The notes beneath the pieces are model-generated. The model had not been told where the DNA came from and searched no databases. It saw only the letters and a program-made list of their open reading frames with translations. Below, in pieces: positions 44,575 to 52,527 of a stretch of DNA of 64,000 nucleotides. A program made the translations under genes and the position numbers. Within the stretch, counting starts at the first letter, position 1; each line of letters begins with the position of its first letter. The DNA comes from Comamonas sp. BIGb0124. GTDB lineage: Bacteria > Pseudomonadota > Gammaproteobacteria > Burkholderiales > Burkholderiaceae_C. The DNA is taken from NCBI RefSeq assembly GCF_003752175.1, contig NZ_RJVF01000013.1:1-64000 (forward strand). Reading direction: 5' to 3'.

Positions 44575-45492
44575 TCACTGCCCGGTGCCGCCGGCGACAG
44601 CTGCGGTGGCGACCGGCTGGCGGGCCAGTTCGATGAAGGCCCGCACGTAGTCGATGGCGGTCTCCGCCTCGCGTGCCCCCAAAAAAATCTGCTTGGCGAT
44701 GCCGCGTACGCCCAGCCGCACAGGCACCACGTCCATTTTGACGGCGTATTCCTCGACCAGCCAACGCGGCAGGGCCGCTACGCCGCGGCCGCTGGCCACC
44801 ATCTGCAACATGATGTCGGTGGTTTCGATCGCTTTGTGGCGCTTGGGCGTGACACCGGCCGGCAGCAGGAACTGGTTGTAGATGTCCAGGCGCTCGATGT
44901 CCACGGGGTAGCTGATCAGCACTTCCTGGGTCAGTTGCTGGGGTTTCACATAGGCCACCGACGCCAGGGCATGGCCCTTGGGCACGACGAGCACCTGCTC
45001 GTAGTCGAACACCGGCTCGAACTTCAGCCCCGGCTTGAACAGCGGATCGGGCGTGACCAGCAGGTCGATCTCGTAGCCGAAGAGCGCACCGATCCCGCCG
45101 AACTGAAACTTCTGCTTGACGTCCACATCCACGTCGGGCCAGGTAGCCAGATAAGGTGAAACCACCTTGAGCAGCCACTGGTAACACGGATGGCACTCCA
45201 TGCCGATGCGCAGCGCACCGCGCTCGCCCAGCGCGAATTGGCCCAGGCGTTCTTCGGCCAGGTCCAGTTGCGGCAGCACCCGGTTCGCCACCGCCAGCAG
45301 GTACTGGCCGGCCTGCGTCAGGCGCAGGCTGCGCCCTTCCCGCAACCAGACGTCGGTGCCCAGTTGCTGCTCCAGTTTTTTCATGCTGTGGCTCAGGGCC
45401 GACTGGGTCAGATTCAGCACGCCCGCGGCGGCGGTCAACGACCCTTGTTTCTCGACCTGCTGAACGATGCTGAGGTGGATGCGTTCAAGCAT
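44575..45492 (-). CDS. metR: MetR-type LysR regulator of methionine synthesis
   Basis: A 305-residue LysR regulator with the HTH at about residues 1-60 (AAAGVLNLTQSALSHSMKKL, then WLREGRSL). The effector half shows MetR hallmarks such as IGMECHPCYQWLLKV, VDVDVKQKFQFGGIGAL and MLQMVASGRGVAALPRWL. MetR uses homocysteine as co-inducer and activates methionine synthase genes. Here it is divergent from an FMN reductase, MesX and MesD methionine synthase genes, which fits. A TTCAT-ATGAA dyad lies in the intergenic region. Confidence 0.9.
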   Translation of the reverse strand: MLERIHLSIVQQVEKQGSLTAAAGVLNLTQSALSHSMKKLEQQLGTDVWLREGRSLRLTQAGQYLLAVANRVLPQLDLAEERLGQFALGERGALRIGMECHPCYQWLLKVVSPYLATWPDVDVDVKQKFQFGGIGALFGYEIDLLVTPDPLFKPGLKFEPVFDYEQVLVVPKGHALASVAYVKPQQLTQEVLISYPVDIERLDIYNQFLLPAGVTPKRHKAIETTDIMLQMVASGRGVAALPRWLVEEYAVKMDVVPVRLGVRGIAKQIFLGAREAETAIDYVRAFIELARQPVATAAVAGGTGQ

Positions 45493-45506
45493 TCAGATGA
45501 TCCGTA

Positions 45507-45522
45507 TTCATGGATTTATGAA
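45507..45522. promoter_or_regulatory. Candidate MetR binding site
   Basis: TTCAT (45507-45511) and ATGAA (45518-45522) form an inverted repeat with a six-base spacer in the AT-rich region just upstream of the metR start (45492). E. coli MetR binds TGAA-N5-TTCA dyads; this repeat has the half-sites in the opposite order, but TGAA at 45519 also faces a TTCA further right. Inferred from symmetry and location. Confidence 0.4.
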
Positions 45523-45656
45523 ATAAAACCATTTTACTTCATCGACCCGCACCCCTAACATCCGCTCCCATTGCTCGTTTGCATTTGTCGGCCAACCTCA
45601 GGGCGAGGCCGTGCGGCGATCCGGCTCCGCACAGATCCATCCATAGGAAAACAAAA

Positions 45657-46238
45657 ATGACACGTCCACTTCGTTTAGTCGCGGTTTCCGGCGGCCTGCA
45701 ACGCCCCTCCAAGTCGGCAGCCTTGGCAGAGCACCTGCTGGACCTGATCGCCGACGAAGTGCCGAGCACGCAAGGCCTGGTCGAGTTGGGCCAGCTCGCA
45801 CCGCAGCTTGCCGGCGCCGTCTGGCGCTCGCAACTGCCCGACGCGGTAGAGCAAGCACTCGCAGCCGTCGAACAAGCCGACGTGCTGGTGGTGGCCACGC
45901 CGGTCTTCCGCGGCTCGTACACCGGACTGTTCAAGCACTTCTTCGACTTCGTTCATCAGGACGCCTTGATCGACAAGCCGGTCTTGCTGGCGGCCACCGG
46001 CGGCAGCGAGCGCCACGCCCTGGTGATCGACCACCAGTTGCGGCCGCTGTTCAGCTTTTTTCAAGCGCGCACCTTGCCACTGGGTGTGTACGCGACCGAC
46101 CACGATTTTGTGGACTACCGCCTGCAAAACGAAGCCCTGATCCAGCGCACCAGATTGGCGATTCAACGGGCATTGCCGCTGGTCGAATTGACCCGCCATG
46201 CACGCGCTGCCGCCACCGAGGACATGGTCCCCGCCTGA
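45657..46238 (+). CDS. msuE: NAD(P)H-dependent FMN reductase (MsuE-like)
   Basis: A 193-residue flavodoxin-fold reductase. VAVSGGLQRPSKS is the phosphate-binding loop, ATPVFRGSYTGLFKHFFDFV contains the flavin-contacting region, and LLAATGGSERHALVIDHQLRPLF is conserved in MsuE/SsuE proteins. It would supply reduced FMN to a flavin-dependent oxygenase. As the first gene of the operon with mesX and mesD, it is likely the reductase partner of MesX rather than of a sulfonate monooxygenase. The symbol reflects family, not proven sulfonate function. AGGA is ten bases upstream of ATG 45657. Confidence 0.82.
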   Translation: MTRPLRLVAVSGGLQRPSKSAALAEHLLDLIADEVPSTQGLVELGQLAPQLAGAVWRSQLPDAVEQALAAVEQADVLVVATPVFRGSYTGLFKHFFDFVHQDALIDKPVLLAATGGSERHALVIDHQLRPLFSFFQARTLPLGVYATDHDFVDYRLQNEALIQRTRLAIQRALPLVELTRHARAAATEDMVPA

Positions 46239-46288
46239 AACAGGCCAGCGCCAGATTCAATCGCAAAAAATTAGAGTACCCGACCGCT

Positions 46289-47272
46289 ATGACCCAAGAT
46301 TTCACATTTGGCATCAAGAGTATTGCTTTCGATGAAAACTATCATCCGTCAGACAATACCCGCATCACCACCAACTTCGCCAATCTGGCCAGAGGAACGA
46401 GCCGCCAGGAGAACCTGCGCAACACCCTCAGGATGATCGACAACCGTTTCAACGAGTTGGCGCATTGGGACAATCCCAAGGGTGACCGCTACGCGGTCGA
46501 GCTCGACATCATTTCCATCGAAATGCATGTCGGCGCCGAAAACGGCCCCATTGCGTTTCCGTTGATCGAAATATTGAAGACCAAAATAGTCGACAAAAAA
46601 ACCAACGAACGCATCGAAGGCATCGCAGGGAACAACTTCTCGTCTTACGTGCGCGACTACGACTTCAGTGTCGTGTTGCCCGAGCACAATAAAAACAAAT
46701 CCGCATTCAGCACGCCGGACGATTTCGGTGATCTGCATGGCAAGCTGTTCAAGCACTTTGTCAACTCGAACATCTACAAAGAGCACTTCAGCAAGGCGCC
46801 CGTCATCTGCATCAGCGCCTCGAGCAGCAAGACCTATCATCGCACCGAAAACCAGCACCCCATCCTGGGCGTCGAGTATCGGCAAGACGAGTTCTCGCCG
46901 ACCGATCAATATTTCGAAAAGATGGGTCTGAAGGTTCGCTACTTCATGCCTCCGAACAGCGTTGCGCCGTTGGCCTTCTACTTCATCGGCGATCTGCTGA
47001 GCGACTACACCAATCTTGAACTCATCAGCACCATCAGCACGATGGAGACATTTCAAAAGATTTACCGCCCCGAGATCTACAACGCCAATTCTGCGGCCGG
47101 GAAATCCTATCGCCCCAGCCTGAAGAACCAGGATTATTCATTGACCCAGATTGTCTATGACCGAGAAGAACGCAGCCAGTGCGCCATCAAGCAGGGCAAG
47201 TTCACCGAAGAGCACTTCATCAAGCCCTACAAAAACGTGCTCAAGCAATGGGCTGCCAACTACGCTCTCTAA
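46289..47272 (+). CDS. mesX: MesX (DUF1852), partner of oxygen-dependent methionine synthase
   Basis: A 327-residue DUF1852 protein. Conserved parts include DENYHPSDNTRITTNFANLA at the start, IDNRFNELAHWDNPKGDRY and the LGVEYRQDEFSPTDQYFEKM stretch. From published comparative genetics of folate-independent methionine synthases (as I recall it), MesX is required with MesD and acts as a putative oxygenase. It sits between the FMN reductase and mesD genes and lacks a signal peptide, so it is cytoplasmic. Its codon use and GC are somewhat lower than the flanks. Confidence 0.87.
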   Translation: MTQDFTFGIKSIAFDENYHPSDNTRITTNFANLARGTSRQENLRNTLRMIDNRFNELAHWDNPKGDRYAVELDIISIEMHVGAENGPIAFPLIEILKTKIVDKKTNERIEGIAGNNFSSYVRDYDFSVVLPEHNKNKSAFSTPDDFGDLHGKLFKHFVNSNIYKEHFSKAPVICISASSSKTYHRTENQHPILGVEYRQDEFSPTDQYFEKMGLKVRYFMPPNSVAPLAFYFIGDLLSDYTNLELISTISTMETFQKIYRPEIYNANSAAGKSYRPSLKNQDYSLTQIVYDREERSQCAIKQGKFTEEHFIKPYKNVLKQWAANYAL

Positions 47273-47300
47273 TCAACCCGAATAAACGGAATCGTTCATC

Positions 47301-48329
47301 ATGAAAAAATTATTGCCCACTTCGACGGCCGGCAGCTTGCCCAAACCTTCGTGGCTTGCACAGCCTGAAAAACTCTGGTCGCCCTGGAAACTGCAAGACG
47401 AGGAATTGACCGAAGGCAAACAGGATGCGTTGCGTTTGTCACTGCAAGAGCAACAGCAAGCCGGCATCGATATCGTCAGCGATGGCGAACAGACCCGCCA
47501 GCATTTCGTCACGACCTTCATCGAGCATCTCAGCGGGGTCGATTTCGAAAAACGCGAGACCGTCAGAATTCGTGACCGCTATGACGCCAGTGTGCCGACC
47601 GTCGTCGGCGCCGTGAGTCGCGAGAAGCCGGTGTTTGTCGAAGACGCCAAATTCTTGCGTCAGCAAACCCAGCAACCCATCAAATGGGCATTGCCTGGTC
47701 CCATGACGATGATCGATACGCTCTACGACAACCACTACAAGAGCCGCGAAAAACTGGCCTGGGAATTCGCCAAGATCCTCAACCAAGAAGCCAAGGAACT
47801 CGAGGCCGCCGGCGTCGACATCATCCAGTTCGACGAACCCGCCTTCAATGTCTTCTTTGACGAAGTCAACGACTGGGGAGTGGCCACCTTGGAAAGGGCC
47901 ATCGAAGGACTGAAGTGCGAAACCGCCATCCACATTTGCTACGGCTACGGCATCAAAGCCAATACCGACTGGAAAAAGACGCTCGGGTCTGAGTGGCGCC
48001 AATACGAAGAGTCCTTTCCCAAGCTGCAGCAGTCCAACATCGACATCGTCTCGCTGGAATGCCACAACTCTCATGTTCCCATCGATCTGATCGAACTGAT
48101 CCGTGGCAAAAAAGTGATGGTCGGCGCCATCGACGTGGCAACCGACACCATTGAAACGCCCGAGGAAGTCGCCAATACCCTGCGCAAAGCGCTCCAGTTT
48201 GTCGATGCCGACAAGCTCTATCCGTGCACCAACTGCGGCATGGCGCCCTTGTCTCGCCGAGTGGCACGAGGCAAGCTGAATGCTCTCAGTGCGGGTGCAG
48301 AGATCATTCGACGGGAACTGTCGGCGTGA
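47301..48329 (+). CDS. mesD: MesD-type folate-independent methionine synthase
   Basis: A 342-residue protein corresponding to the C-terminal catalytic barrel of MetE, lacking the folate-binding N-domain. It starts LLPTSTAGSLPKPSWL and shows the zinc-site region ECHNSH and CTNCGMAPLSRRVA, plus IQFDEPAF and SDGEQTR. MesD transfers a methyl group to homocysteine from a donor other than methyltetrahydrofolate and needs MesX and oxygen according to published work recalled here. It is 28 bases after mesX and is probably controlled by the divergent MetR. Confidence 0.87.
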   Translation: MKKLLPTSTAGSLPKPSWLAQPEKLWSPWKLQDEELTEGKQDALRLSLQEQQQAGIDIVSDGEQTRQHFVTTFIEHLSGVDFEKRETVRIRDRYDASVPTVVGAVSREKPVFVEDAKFLRQQTQQPIKWALPGPMTMIDTLYDNHYKSREKLAWEFAKILNQEAKELEAAGVDIIQFDEPAFNVFFDEVNDWGVATLERAIEGLKCETAIHICYGYGIKANTDWKKTLGSEWRQYEESFPKLQQSNIDIVSLECHNSHVPIDLIELIRGKKVMVGAIDVATDTIETPEEVANTLRKALQFVDADKLYPCTNCGMAPLSRRVARGKLNALSAGAEIIRRELSA

Positions 48330-48421
48330 TGTGTAGCTGAAGTCTTTAGGGCTTACGAAGGGATGGAAGTGATCGATTGACGGCCATGACGCAGGCGTTT
48401 GTTTATCACTTCTGTCCCGCT

Positions 48422-48832
48422 TCAGACAGGACATCGGCGGTCAGATCCACCACCCTCCTCTGTTGCTCGATCAAAACTGCTTTTAGCGAACTCACGCAGG
48501 CCTTCCATCAGCCGCATGCCGGTGCCGTCTATCAGGGGGACGAGCAAAGCCATATCGGTTGGCAACGCCGATCGCAGAGCCGCCACCTCGGCCAGCGTCA
48601 CAACCGAGGGAATGCGCTTTGGGGTGCGCGGGCGCTGCACGCCATCGAGCCATGGCAGGTCCATGCCCAATACCTCGCGGTAGAGGAATCGCAGTACGTT
48701 CAACGCCTGGCTGTACGTGACAGCCGCCACCTGCCGCTCGTTAGCCAACATGGCTAGAAAACCTTCGATTTCCAGCTGCCCATGTCTCGTGGATGCCGCA
48801 AGCCGCGCCATTTCACGAACATGCGCACCCAT
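48422..48832 (-). pseudogene. intI: Truncated integron integrase (IntI) remnant
   Basis: The frame encodes 136 residues. Residues about 20-113 match integron integrases (EIEGFLAMLANERQV, ALNVLRFLYREVLG, LPWLDGVQRPRTPKRIPSVV, LIDGTGMRLMEGLR), including the first catalytic Arg at 107. After LMEGLR homology stops abruptly and the frame runs 24 residues into unrelated sequence, so the HxxR and Tyr of the active site are missing. The N-terminal 19 residues also deviate. The integrase cannot be active. It points leftward, away from the cassette region, as in normal integrons. Confidence 0.82.
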
Positions 48833-48993
48833 TACACATAGGCCTGCTCGGTGCGCAGGCTATAGTGTTTGTAACGAATTCGCTCACGGGCCTGATCCCG
48901 CAACCGTGTGGCGCGCAACACAGGGGGAAGGCGGGTTTCATGCCTAAATTTAGCACTGTATTTTCATACAAAATACGCGCCGTCAAGTTAGGC
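48833..48993 (+). other. Candidate attI region with core site GTTAGGC
   Basis: Between the start of the integrase remnant and the first cassette-like element lies 161 bases without a gene. It ends with GTTAGGC (48987-48993), which fits the integron core consensus GTTRRRY. The position, orientation and lack of a coding frame fit an attI site plus cassette promoter, but attI sites have little other conserved sequence, so this is tentative. Confidence 0.35.
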
Positions 48994-49026
48994 TACAAGC
49001 CCCTTTTCGCGTTTTTTTCGTGCCAA

Positions 49027-49085
49027 TTTAAACCGCAAGCGCCAGATATGGCCTGCGGCTTGGTGCGGTCTACATTACGTTAGGG
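49027..49085 (+). other. attC-like imperfect palindrome upstream of the cassette gene
   Basis: ACCGCA (49032-49037) pairs with TGCGGT (49064-49069) and GCCA (49041-49044) with TGGC (49049-49052), forming a bulged hairpin. It ends in the core site GTTAGGG (49079-49085) where the next cassette begins. No clean inverse core is present on the left, so this may be a degenerate attC of a geneless cassette or part of attI. Confidence 0.45.
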
Positions 49086-49596
49086 AGAACCCCTTATGAC
49101 AACTGCGCCACAGAAGCATTGGTTTGGACTTTTTGGCACGCTCTTTGGGTGCCTAGCAATTTTGGCAGCAGTCTTGCCATTGTGGGTGTTGCCGTTGGTA
49201 CAGCCGCCTGAGCCTATCGACAAAGTGGTTGTGGATGTGGCGCAAAGAATTAAAGACCGAGTGGCGGCCAAAGTACAGAAGGTCGAGTACAAAGAACCGG
49301 CTACGCGAGCAAATCTTTCAAAAGTACTTTCTGCCGTAGCAGTGTCATTAGGAGCGCTCGCACTCGTGTGTGCTGCTGTGTCATTCGTGGTGAAAGAGCC
49401 CCGCCGATTTGCTGCTGCCGCTGCGGCTCTTGGGGTTGGTGCCATTCTCTTCCAGTTCAGTCTGATTATTGCGAGTGCTCTACTTGCAATCTTGCTTGTC
49501 ATGGTGGTGCTCAATGCGCTTGGCATCAGTCTGTAGTTTCCCTAACCCTTCGGTCAACCGGACCTGCCGCAAGCGGCAGTCCGGTTACCTCCAACG
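49080..49596 (+). mobile_element. Integron gene cassette (one ORF plus attC)
   Basis: The cassette runs from the cut point in G/TTAGGG to the cut point in AACG/TTGAAT. Proof of unit: the inverse core of its attC, CCCTAAC (49540-49546), is the exact reverse complement of GTTAGGG, the core that forms when this cassette circularises. It carries one forward gene close to the left boundary, as is typical. Its GC is lower than that of the surrounding chromosome. Confidence 0.82.
49096..49536 (+). CDS. Cassette-encoded membrane protein of unknown function
   Basis: A 146-residue protein. A hydrophobic segment near the N-terminus (FGTLFGCLAILAAVLPLWVL) is followed by a charged loop (about residues 35-70, VVDVAQRIKDRVAAKVQKVE) and three more hydrophobic stretches to the C-terminus, so about four membrane helices with a charged helical loop. 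I recognise no family. AGGGAGA is within the cassette start, ten bases upstream of the ATG, a usual arrangement for cassette genes. The gene ends four bases before attC. Confidence 0.8.
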   Translation: MTTAPQKHWFGLFGTLFGCLAILAAVLPLWVLPLVQPPEPIDKVVVDVAQRIKDRVAAKVQKVEYKEPATRANLSKVLSAVAVSLGALALVCAAVSFVVKEPRRFAAAAAALGVGAILFQFSLIIASALLAILLVMVVLNALGISL

Positions 49597-49602
49597 TTGA
49601 AT
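49540..49602 (+). other. attC recombination site (59-be)
   Basis: A 63-base element with inverse core CCCTAAC, paired arms AACCGGA/TCCGGTT and CTGCCGC/GCGGCAG, a single unpaired C between the left arms (extrahelical base), a two-base AA loop and core GTTGAAT (GTTRRRY). All hallmarks of an integron attC are present. Confidence 0.9.
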
Positions 49603-49825
49603 CCCTGCTTCTTGATCCCACCAGCGGCGCCTCATGGCCGACAGCGGCCAGCCGCATCTGCCACTTTCACGATCTGCATCGTGGCTGCTCGGGTCAGTTG
49701 AGCATCACGTTCATACCCCCGTCGACACAGAATTTTCATCCATACACCAACCCAACCTGCCCACCCGATGGCAGGCTGGGAAATCGGCCAGACAACACAG
49801 ACACGCCCGCTGACCACTGATCCAG

Positions 49826-50332
49826 TCACACTGTGGCTGGAGAACCCGATCCCACTGGGTGACGTGCCTCCAAGTCAAACATCACCTTGTACCGAACACC
49901 CTCGATACTATCGGGGCTCATCAGGGCGATGGCTCGGTCGATACAGTCTCGAGCCGCATCGATCGTGCTGCTCATCACGGCATCCGATGCATGGCTATCA
50001 AGGTCCGCGGTGGCCGTCATGACATTCAGGCTCGCGAGAATTCCGGCTGCCTGCATGATCTCTTCCTGAGCACCGCCGGACATGGGATTCACGCCACACT
50101 GTGAATAGGTGACCACGCGATCTGCAACTTTTGCCGCATGCTGAATCATCGTCATGAGGTGCTCTTGGGCGAGGAGCAGTTCGTTTTCCTCTGCACTTTC
50201 GAAGAAGTGGCCGACGACGAACAGGGTGCCAGTCAGGCGGTTCAAATCGGCTTCTATCAACGCACACAGATCGATGTCAGAGAACTTCTGCGCGTCGGAC
50301 GCGACCGGTTCAGGTCGGGTGGGTCCGATCAT
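49826..50332 (-). CDS. Protein of unknown function (168 aa), second gene of a coupled pair
   Basis: A 168-residue helical, soluble protein without membrane segments. Sections such as IEADLNRLTGTLFVVGHFFES and EEIMQAAGILASLNVMTATADL suggest a bundle of amphipathic helices; DUF3077/DUF6124-like Pseudomonas proteins come to mind but the link is weak. The start at 50332 is certain: AAGGGAGGT lies seven bases upstream, and the ATG overlaps the stop of a 50-residue ORF (ATGA). Nothing shows its function. About 230 bases between its end and the cassette attC hold no recognised gene. Confidence 0.72.
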   Translation of the reverse strand: MIGPTRPEPVASDAQKFSDIDLCALIEADLNRLTGTLFVVGHFFESAEENELLLAQEHLMTMIQHAAKVADRVVTYSQCGVNPMSGGAQEEIMQAAGILASLNVMTATADLDSHASDAVMSSTIDAARDCIDRAIALMSPDSIEGVRYKVMFDLEARHPVGSGSPATV

Positions 50333-50481
50333 GCTGCACCTCCCTTGTGGAAGGCGCACGCAACCATCGCAACGCGGTTGTGCGCGTCGGCAATGAGTCG
50401 GATGGAGAAAAGGAGATTGCCTTGTTCAGGCGGGTCAGGCACAGCACGATGGCTGGCATTGAAGACGACGGACGTCATCAT
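50329..50481 (-). CDS. Small protein of unknown function (50 aa), translationally coupled
   Basis: A 50-residue frame starting MMTSVVFNASHRAVPDPP and ending AFHKGGAA. It has TAGGAG upstream of tandem ATG codons at 50481 and 50478, and its TGA overlaps the ATG of the following 168-residue gene, whose ribosome binding site lies within it. The clean ribosome binding site and overlap argue that it is a real gene. No homologue recognised; the pair might be a toxin-antitoxin or regulator pair, which is speculation. Confidence 0.6.
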   Translation of the reverse strand: MMTSVVFNASHRAVPDPPEQGNLLFSIRLIADAHNRVAMVACAFHKGGAA

Positions 50482-51079
50482 GGTCTAAGGCTCCTATGTG
50501 AGACTGGAGACCACTCGATGCGTTTCTACGCGCAACAGGGTGGACGGGATGTTAGAAACACGTACATAGCCGTGCGGCCAGCCTTACGGACTGACCCATC
50601 CCGTCCTTAATCTTGGGATGGACGCAACTGCGCCACCGTCGAATCTGGACGTGACAAAACCTCACTTACGGGGAGGTCGCACCGCGATGTACAAGGTGTT
50701 TCTACGCACCGGCCCTCTCGGGTTGAGGTGATTGTGGCACGGGAGGGGTCGACTGGCAACGAATACAACCCGCGCTTCGGATCACACTTGAGGCAGCCCG
50801 CTCACAGCGCTGAGCCTGCACGGAAATTTCCACGAGCATCCCTTGAAGGCAAGCGGTCAGAGCGCCCATTTGCAGCACGAGTCTCATGAGGGCCGCCGAC
50901 GCCGCGCGGCCAGCTCGTGGAGCCCCCCGAGGAAGCCCCAAAGCCCACCCAGATACGTCTGAGCTGCGCATCAATCTAGCCGCGAGCGCAGTGCTCACGA
51001 GCACCCCTCACCTTGAACCCAACCAGAGTGGCCGCAACTGCGTGCCAGAATCCCACATGCCGTTCGCCGTTGAACGGCC
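50482..51079. other. Intergenic stretch without a firm gene
   Basis: 598 bases. The part next to 50481 must hold the promoter of the leftward pair. A leftward open frame at 50702-51004 (100 codons, GTG start) has AAGGTGAGG upstream but no recognisable domain; I leave it uncalled. No hairpin with a U-run, core site or repeat was noticed. Confidence 0.4.
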
Positions 51080-51106
51080 GTGAAAAAAACGCCCTACCCG
51101 CCCAAG

Positions 51107-51325
51107 ATGAAGACTATCGACGAGATGCTGAACCTGGATCTGCTCACCTCCGAGCAGCACCACCAAATCGCCTCATGGATTGCGAGCGCCGACACGCCCG
51201 AAGAGATCCTGAAGATGCCTGCATCGCTCTGGCAGGCGATCGAACGTGCCAGCGAGGTCATGGGGATCAACGAAGACCTGCTGCGCCCCCCTTCGCTGGA
51301 TGCGGGCGACCTGAACCTCGGCTAG
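51107..51325 (+). CDS. Small conserved-looking protein of unknown function (72 aa)
   Basis: A 72-residue acidic protein beginning MKTIDEMLNLDLLTSEQHHQ and containing TPEEILKMPASLWQAIERAS. The pattern resembles a family of short uncharacterised Burkholderiales proteins with a helix-rich fold, as far as I remember them. An upstream GTG at 51080 would add nine residues; neither start has a strong ribosome binding site. It is convergent with the GNAT gene, 51 bases away. Confidence 0.6.
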   Translation: MKTIDEMLNLDLLTSEQHHQIASWIASADTPEEILKMPASLWQAIERASEVMGINEDLLRPPSLDAGDLNLG

Positions 51326-51376
51326 CTAGCCAGGGATCACCGCCTCATCGGTTTTGTCGGCCGACTGTTTCCGGCT

Positions 51377-51877
51377 CTAACCGATGTAGGCGAGAACGGT
51401 GAACTCGTTGCCACCCAGCGCAAAACCGGCGACTTCTTCCATTCCCATCTTTTTGTGCGCGCGCAATGAGGCGGCGTTGTTGCGCCGGATGAACAGAACA
51501 CCTTCGCGCGCAGGGACCAGGCGCCGCAACTCCGCGAACATGGCTTGCGCCAGGCCTTTGCCCCGCTCTTCGGCAGCGACGCAGATGGGGCCGTAGACAT
51601 AAGCGTCGGGCGCGCCGGGGTAGGCGTCCAGCATGGCCTGGATGATCGGAACATCGGCCACCATCGCCCGCGATCCCGTCATCAGAAAACCGGCCACGCG
51701 ACCGTCGCGCCGCGCAACGATCAACGGCATCTCGCGCATCATCTCGGCTATTCGCTCGCGCGGCATGCTTGCCGAAAGCGTGCCGCCTCGATCGGACTGA
51801 TTGGCCACTTGCAGCGCCACGATGCTGTCCAGATCATTCTCGGTGGCGCAACCGATCTCTATTTCGCCATGGCTCAT
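51377..51877 (-). CDS. GNAT family N-acetyltransferase
   Basis: A 166-residue acetyltransferase. VYGPICVAAEERGKGLAQAM gives beta-4 and the acetyl-CoA loop (RGKGLA), and FIRRNNAASLRAHKKMGM is the following helix. The N-terminus IGCATENDLDSIVALQ is a typical GNAT opening. Substrate unknown. The ATG at 51877 was chosen because the domain starts there; upstream in-frame ATGs would add an unlikely basic leader. Confidence 0.85.
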   Translation of the reverse strand: MSHGEIEIGCATENDLDSIVALQVANQSDRGGTLSASMPRERIAEMMREMPLIVARRDGRVAGFLMTGSRAMVADVPIIQAMLDAYPGAPDAYVYGPICVAAEERGKGLAQAMFAELRRLVPAREGVLFIRRNNAASLRAHKKMGMEEVAGFALGGNEFTVLAYIG

Positions 51878-52527
51878 GCCGATTCTTTCTGTCCATTCTG
51901 TCGAATGGCGCATTGTGCATGGGTTAGTCGGCTTACTCCGACGTAGCTGCACACCTTTCCCAGTTGGCCGTGGGCACCCGTCCGGCCTCGTGGTCATGCG
52001 ATGTTGGAGCTTCCCATCGAATATCTCGATCGCAGCCTGCGCATTGACTCAGTATGGAAAGTGATCCGATGGGCCTAATGCACCACGCGAACGCAGCCAT
52101 CTGGAGGCCGTGTAGATGAGAGGGTCATGAACGAGACTGGAGGGCCCCACTCAGCGAGCCTGTCGCTGTGACTCCGTGACGGGCGTAGCATAAGTGCTTG
52201 TTGGAAGCGTTACCATGGCTGCTTTCGGCCAGAAGCGGTCATACTGTGTTGACATCTGAGCGACCTCTTAAGGCTGGCTGCTGTCGCTCAAGCTCGGCAG
52301 CCGAATGACAGCTGCTGCCGAAACCCGACAATCACCGTCTCGCGTGGCAACCGTCAGCTCCTCTGAGGAAGGTTACGCCTTCGCCGGTAAAGAGCTCAAG
52401 CAGACTCAGGTGTCGCTTGTCCGTCGATGCCCCGGTTCCATGCAGGAACTGCGTGAACTATGTGTAGATATCCGCCTGCCGCTCACTGAAGCCATGGACA
52501 ATACAGGCTAATAAATTGAGGAGGCGA
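51878..52527. promoter_or_regulatory. Upstream region of the radical SAM fusion gene, with a repeat copy
   Basis: 650 bases without a convincing gene. It contains GCTTTCGGCCAGAAGCGGT (52221-52239), one of two inverted copies that flank the next gene, and a GGCAGCCG/CTGCTGCCG palindrome near 52293. TTGAGGAGG (52516-52524) is a near-perfect ribosome binding site that fixes the start of the fusion gene at 52528. No clear promoter was identified. Confidence 0.45.

Noticed and set aside
49747-49774. Hairpin CCAACCTGCC/GGCAGGCTGG as terminator of the leftward pair
   Set aside because: One mismatch and no U-run on either strand.
50702-51004. 100-codon leftward frame with GTG start
   Set aside because: A weak ribosome binding site exists but there is no recognisable domain and composition looks like a chance frame in GC-rich DNA.
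51066-51080. GTTGAAC as another integron core site
   Set aside because: It fits GTTRRRY but no paired arms or inverse core surround it; probably chance.
52305-52511. 68-codon rightward frame just before the radical SAM fusion gene
   Set aside because: No ribosome binding site and no protein-like features; it ends 16 bases before the next start, which is not enough to call a gene.
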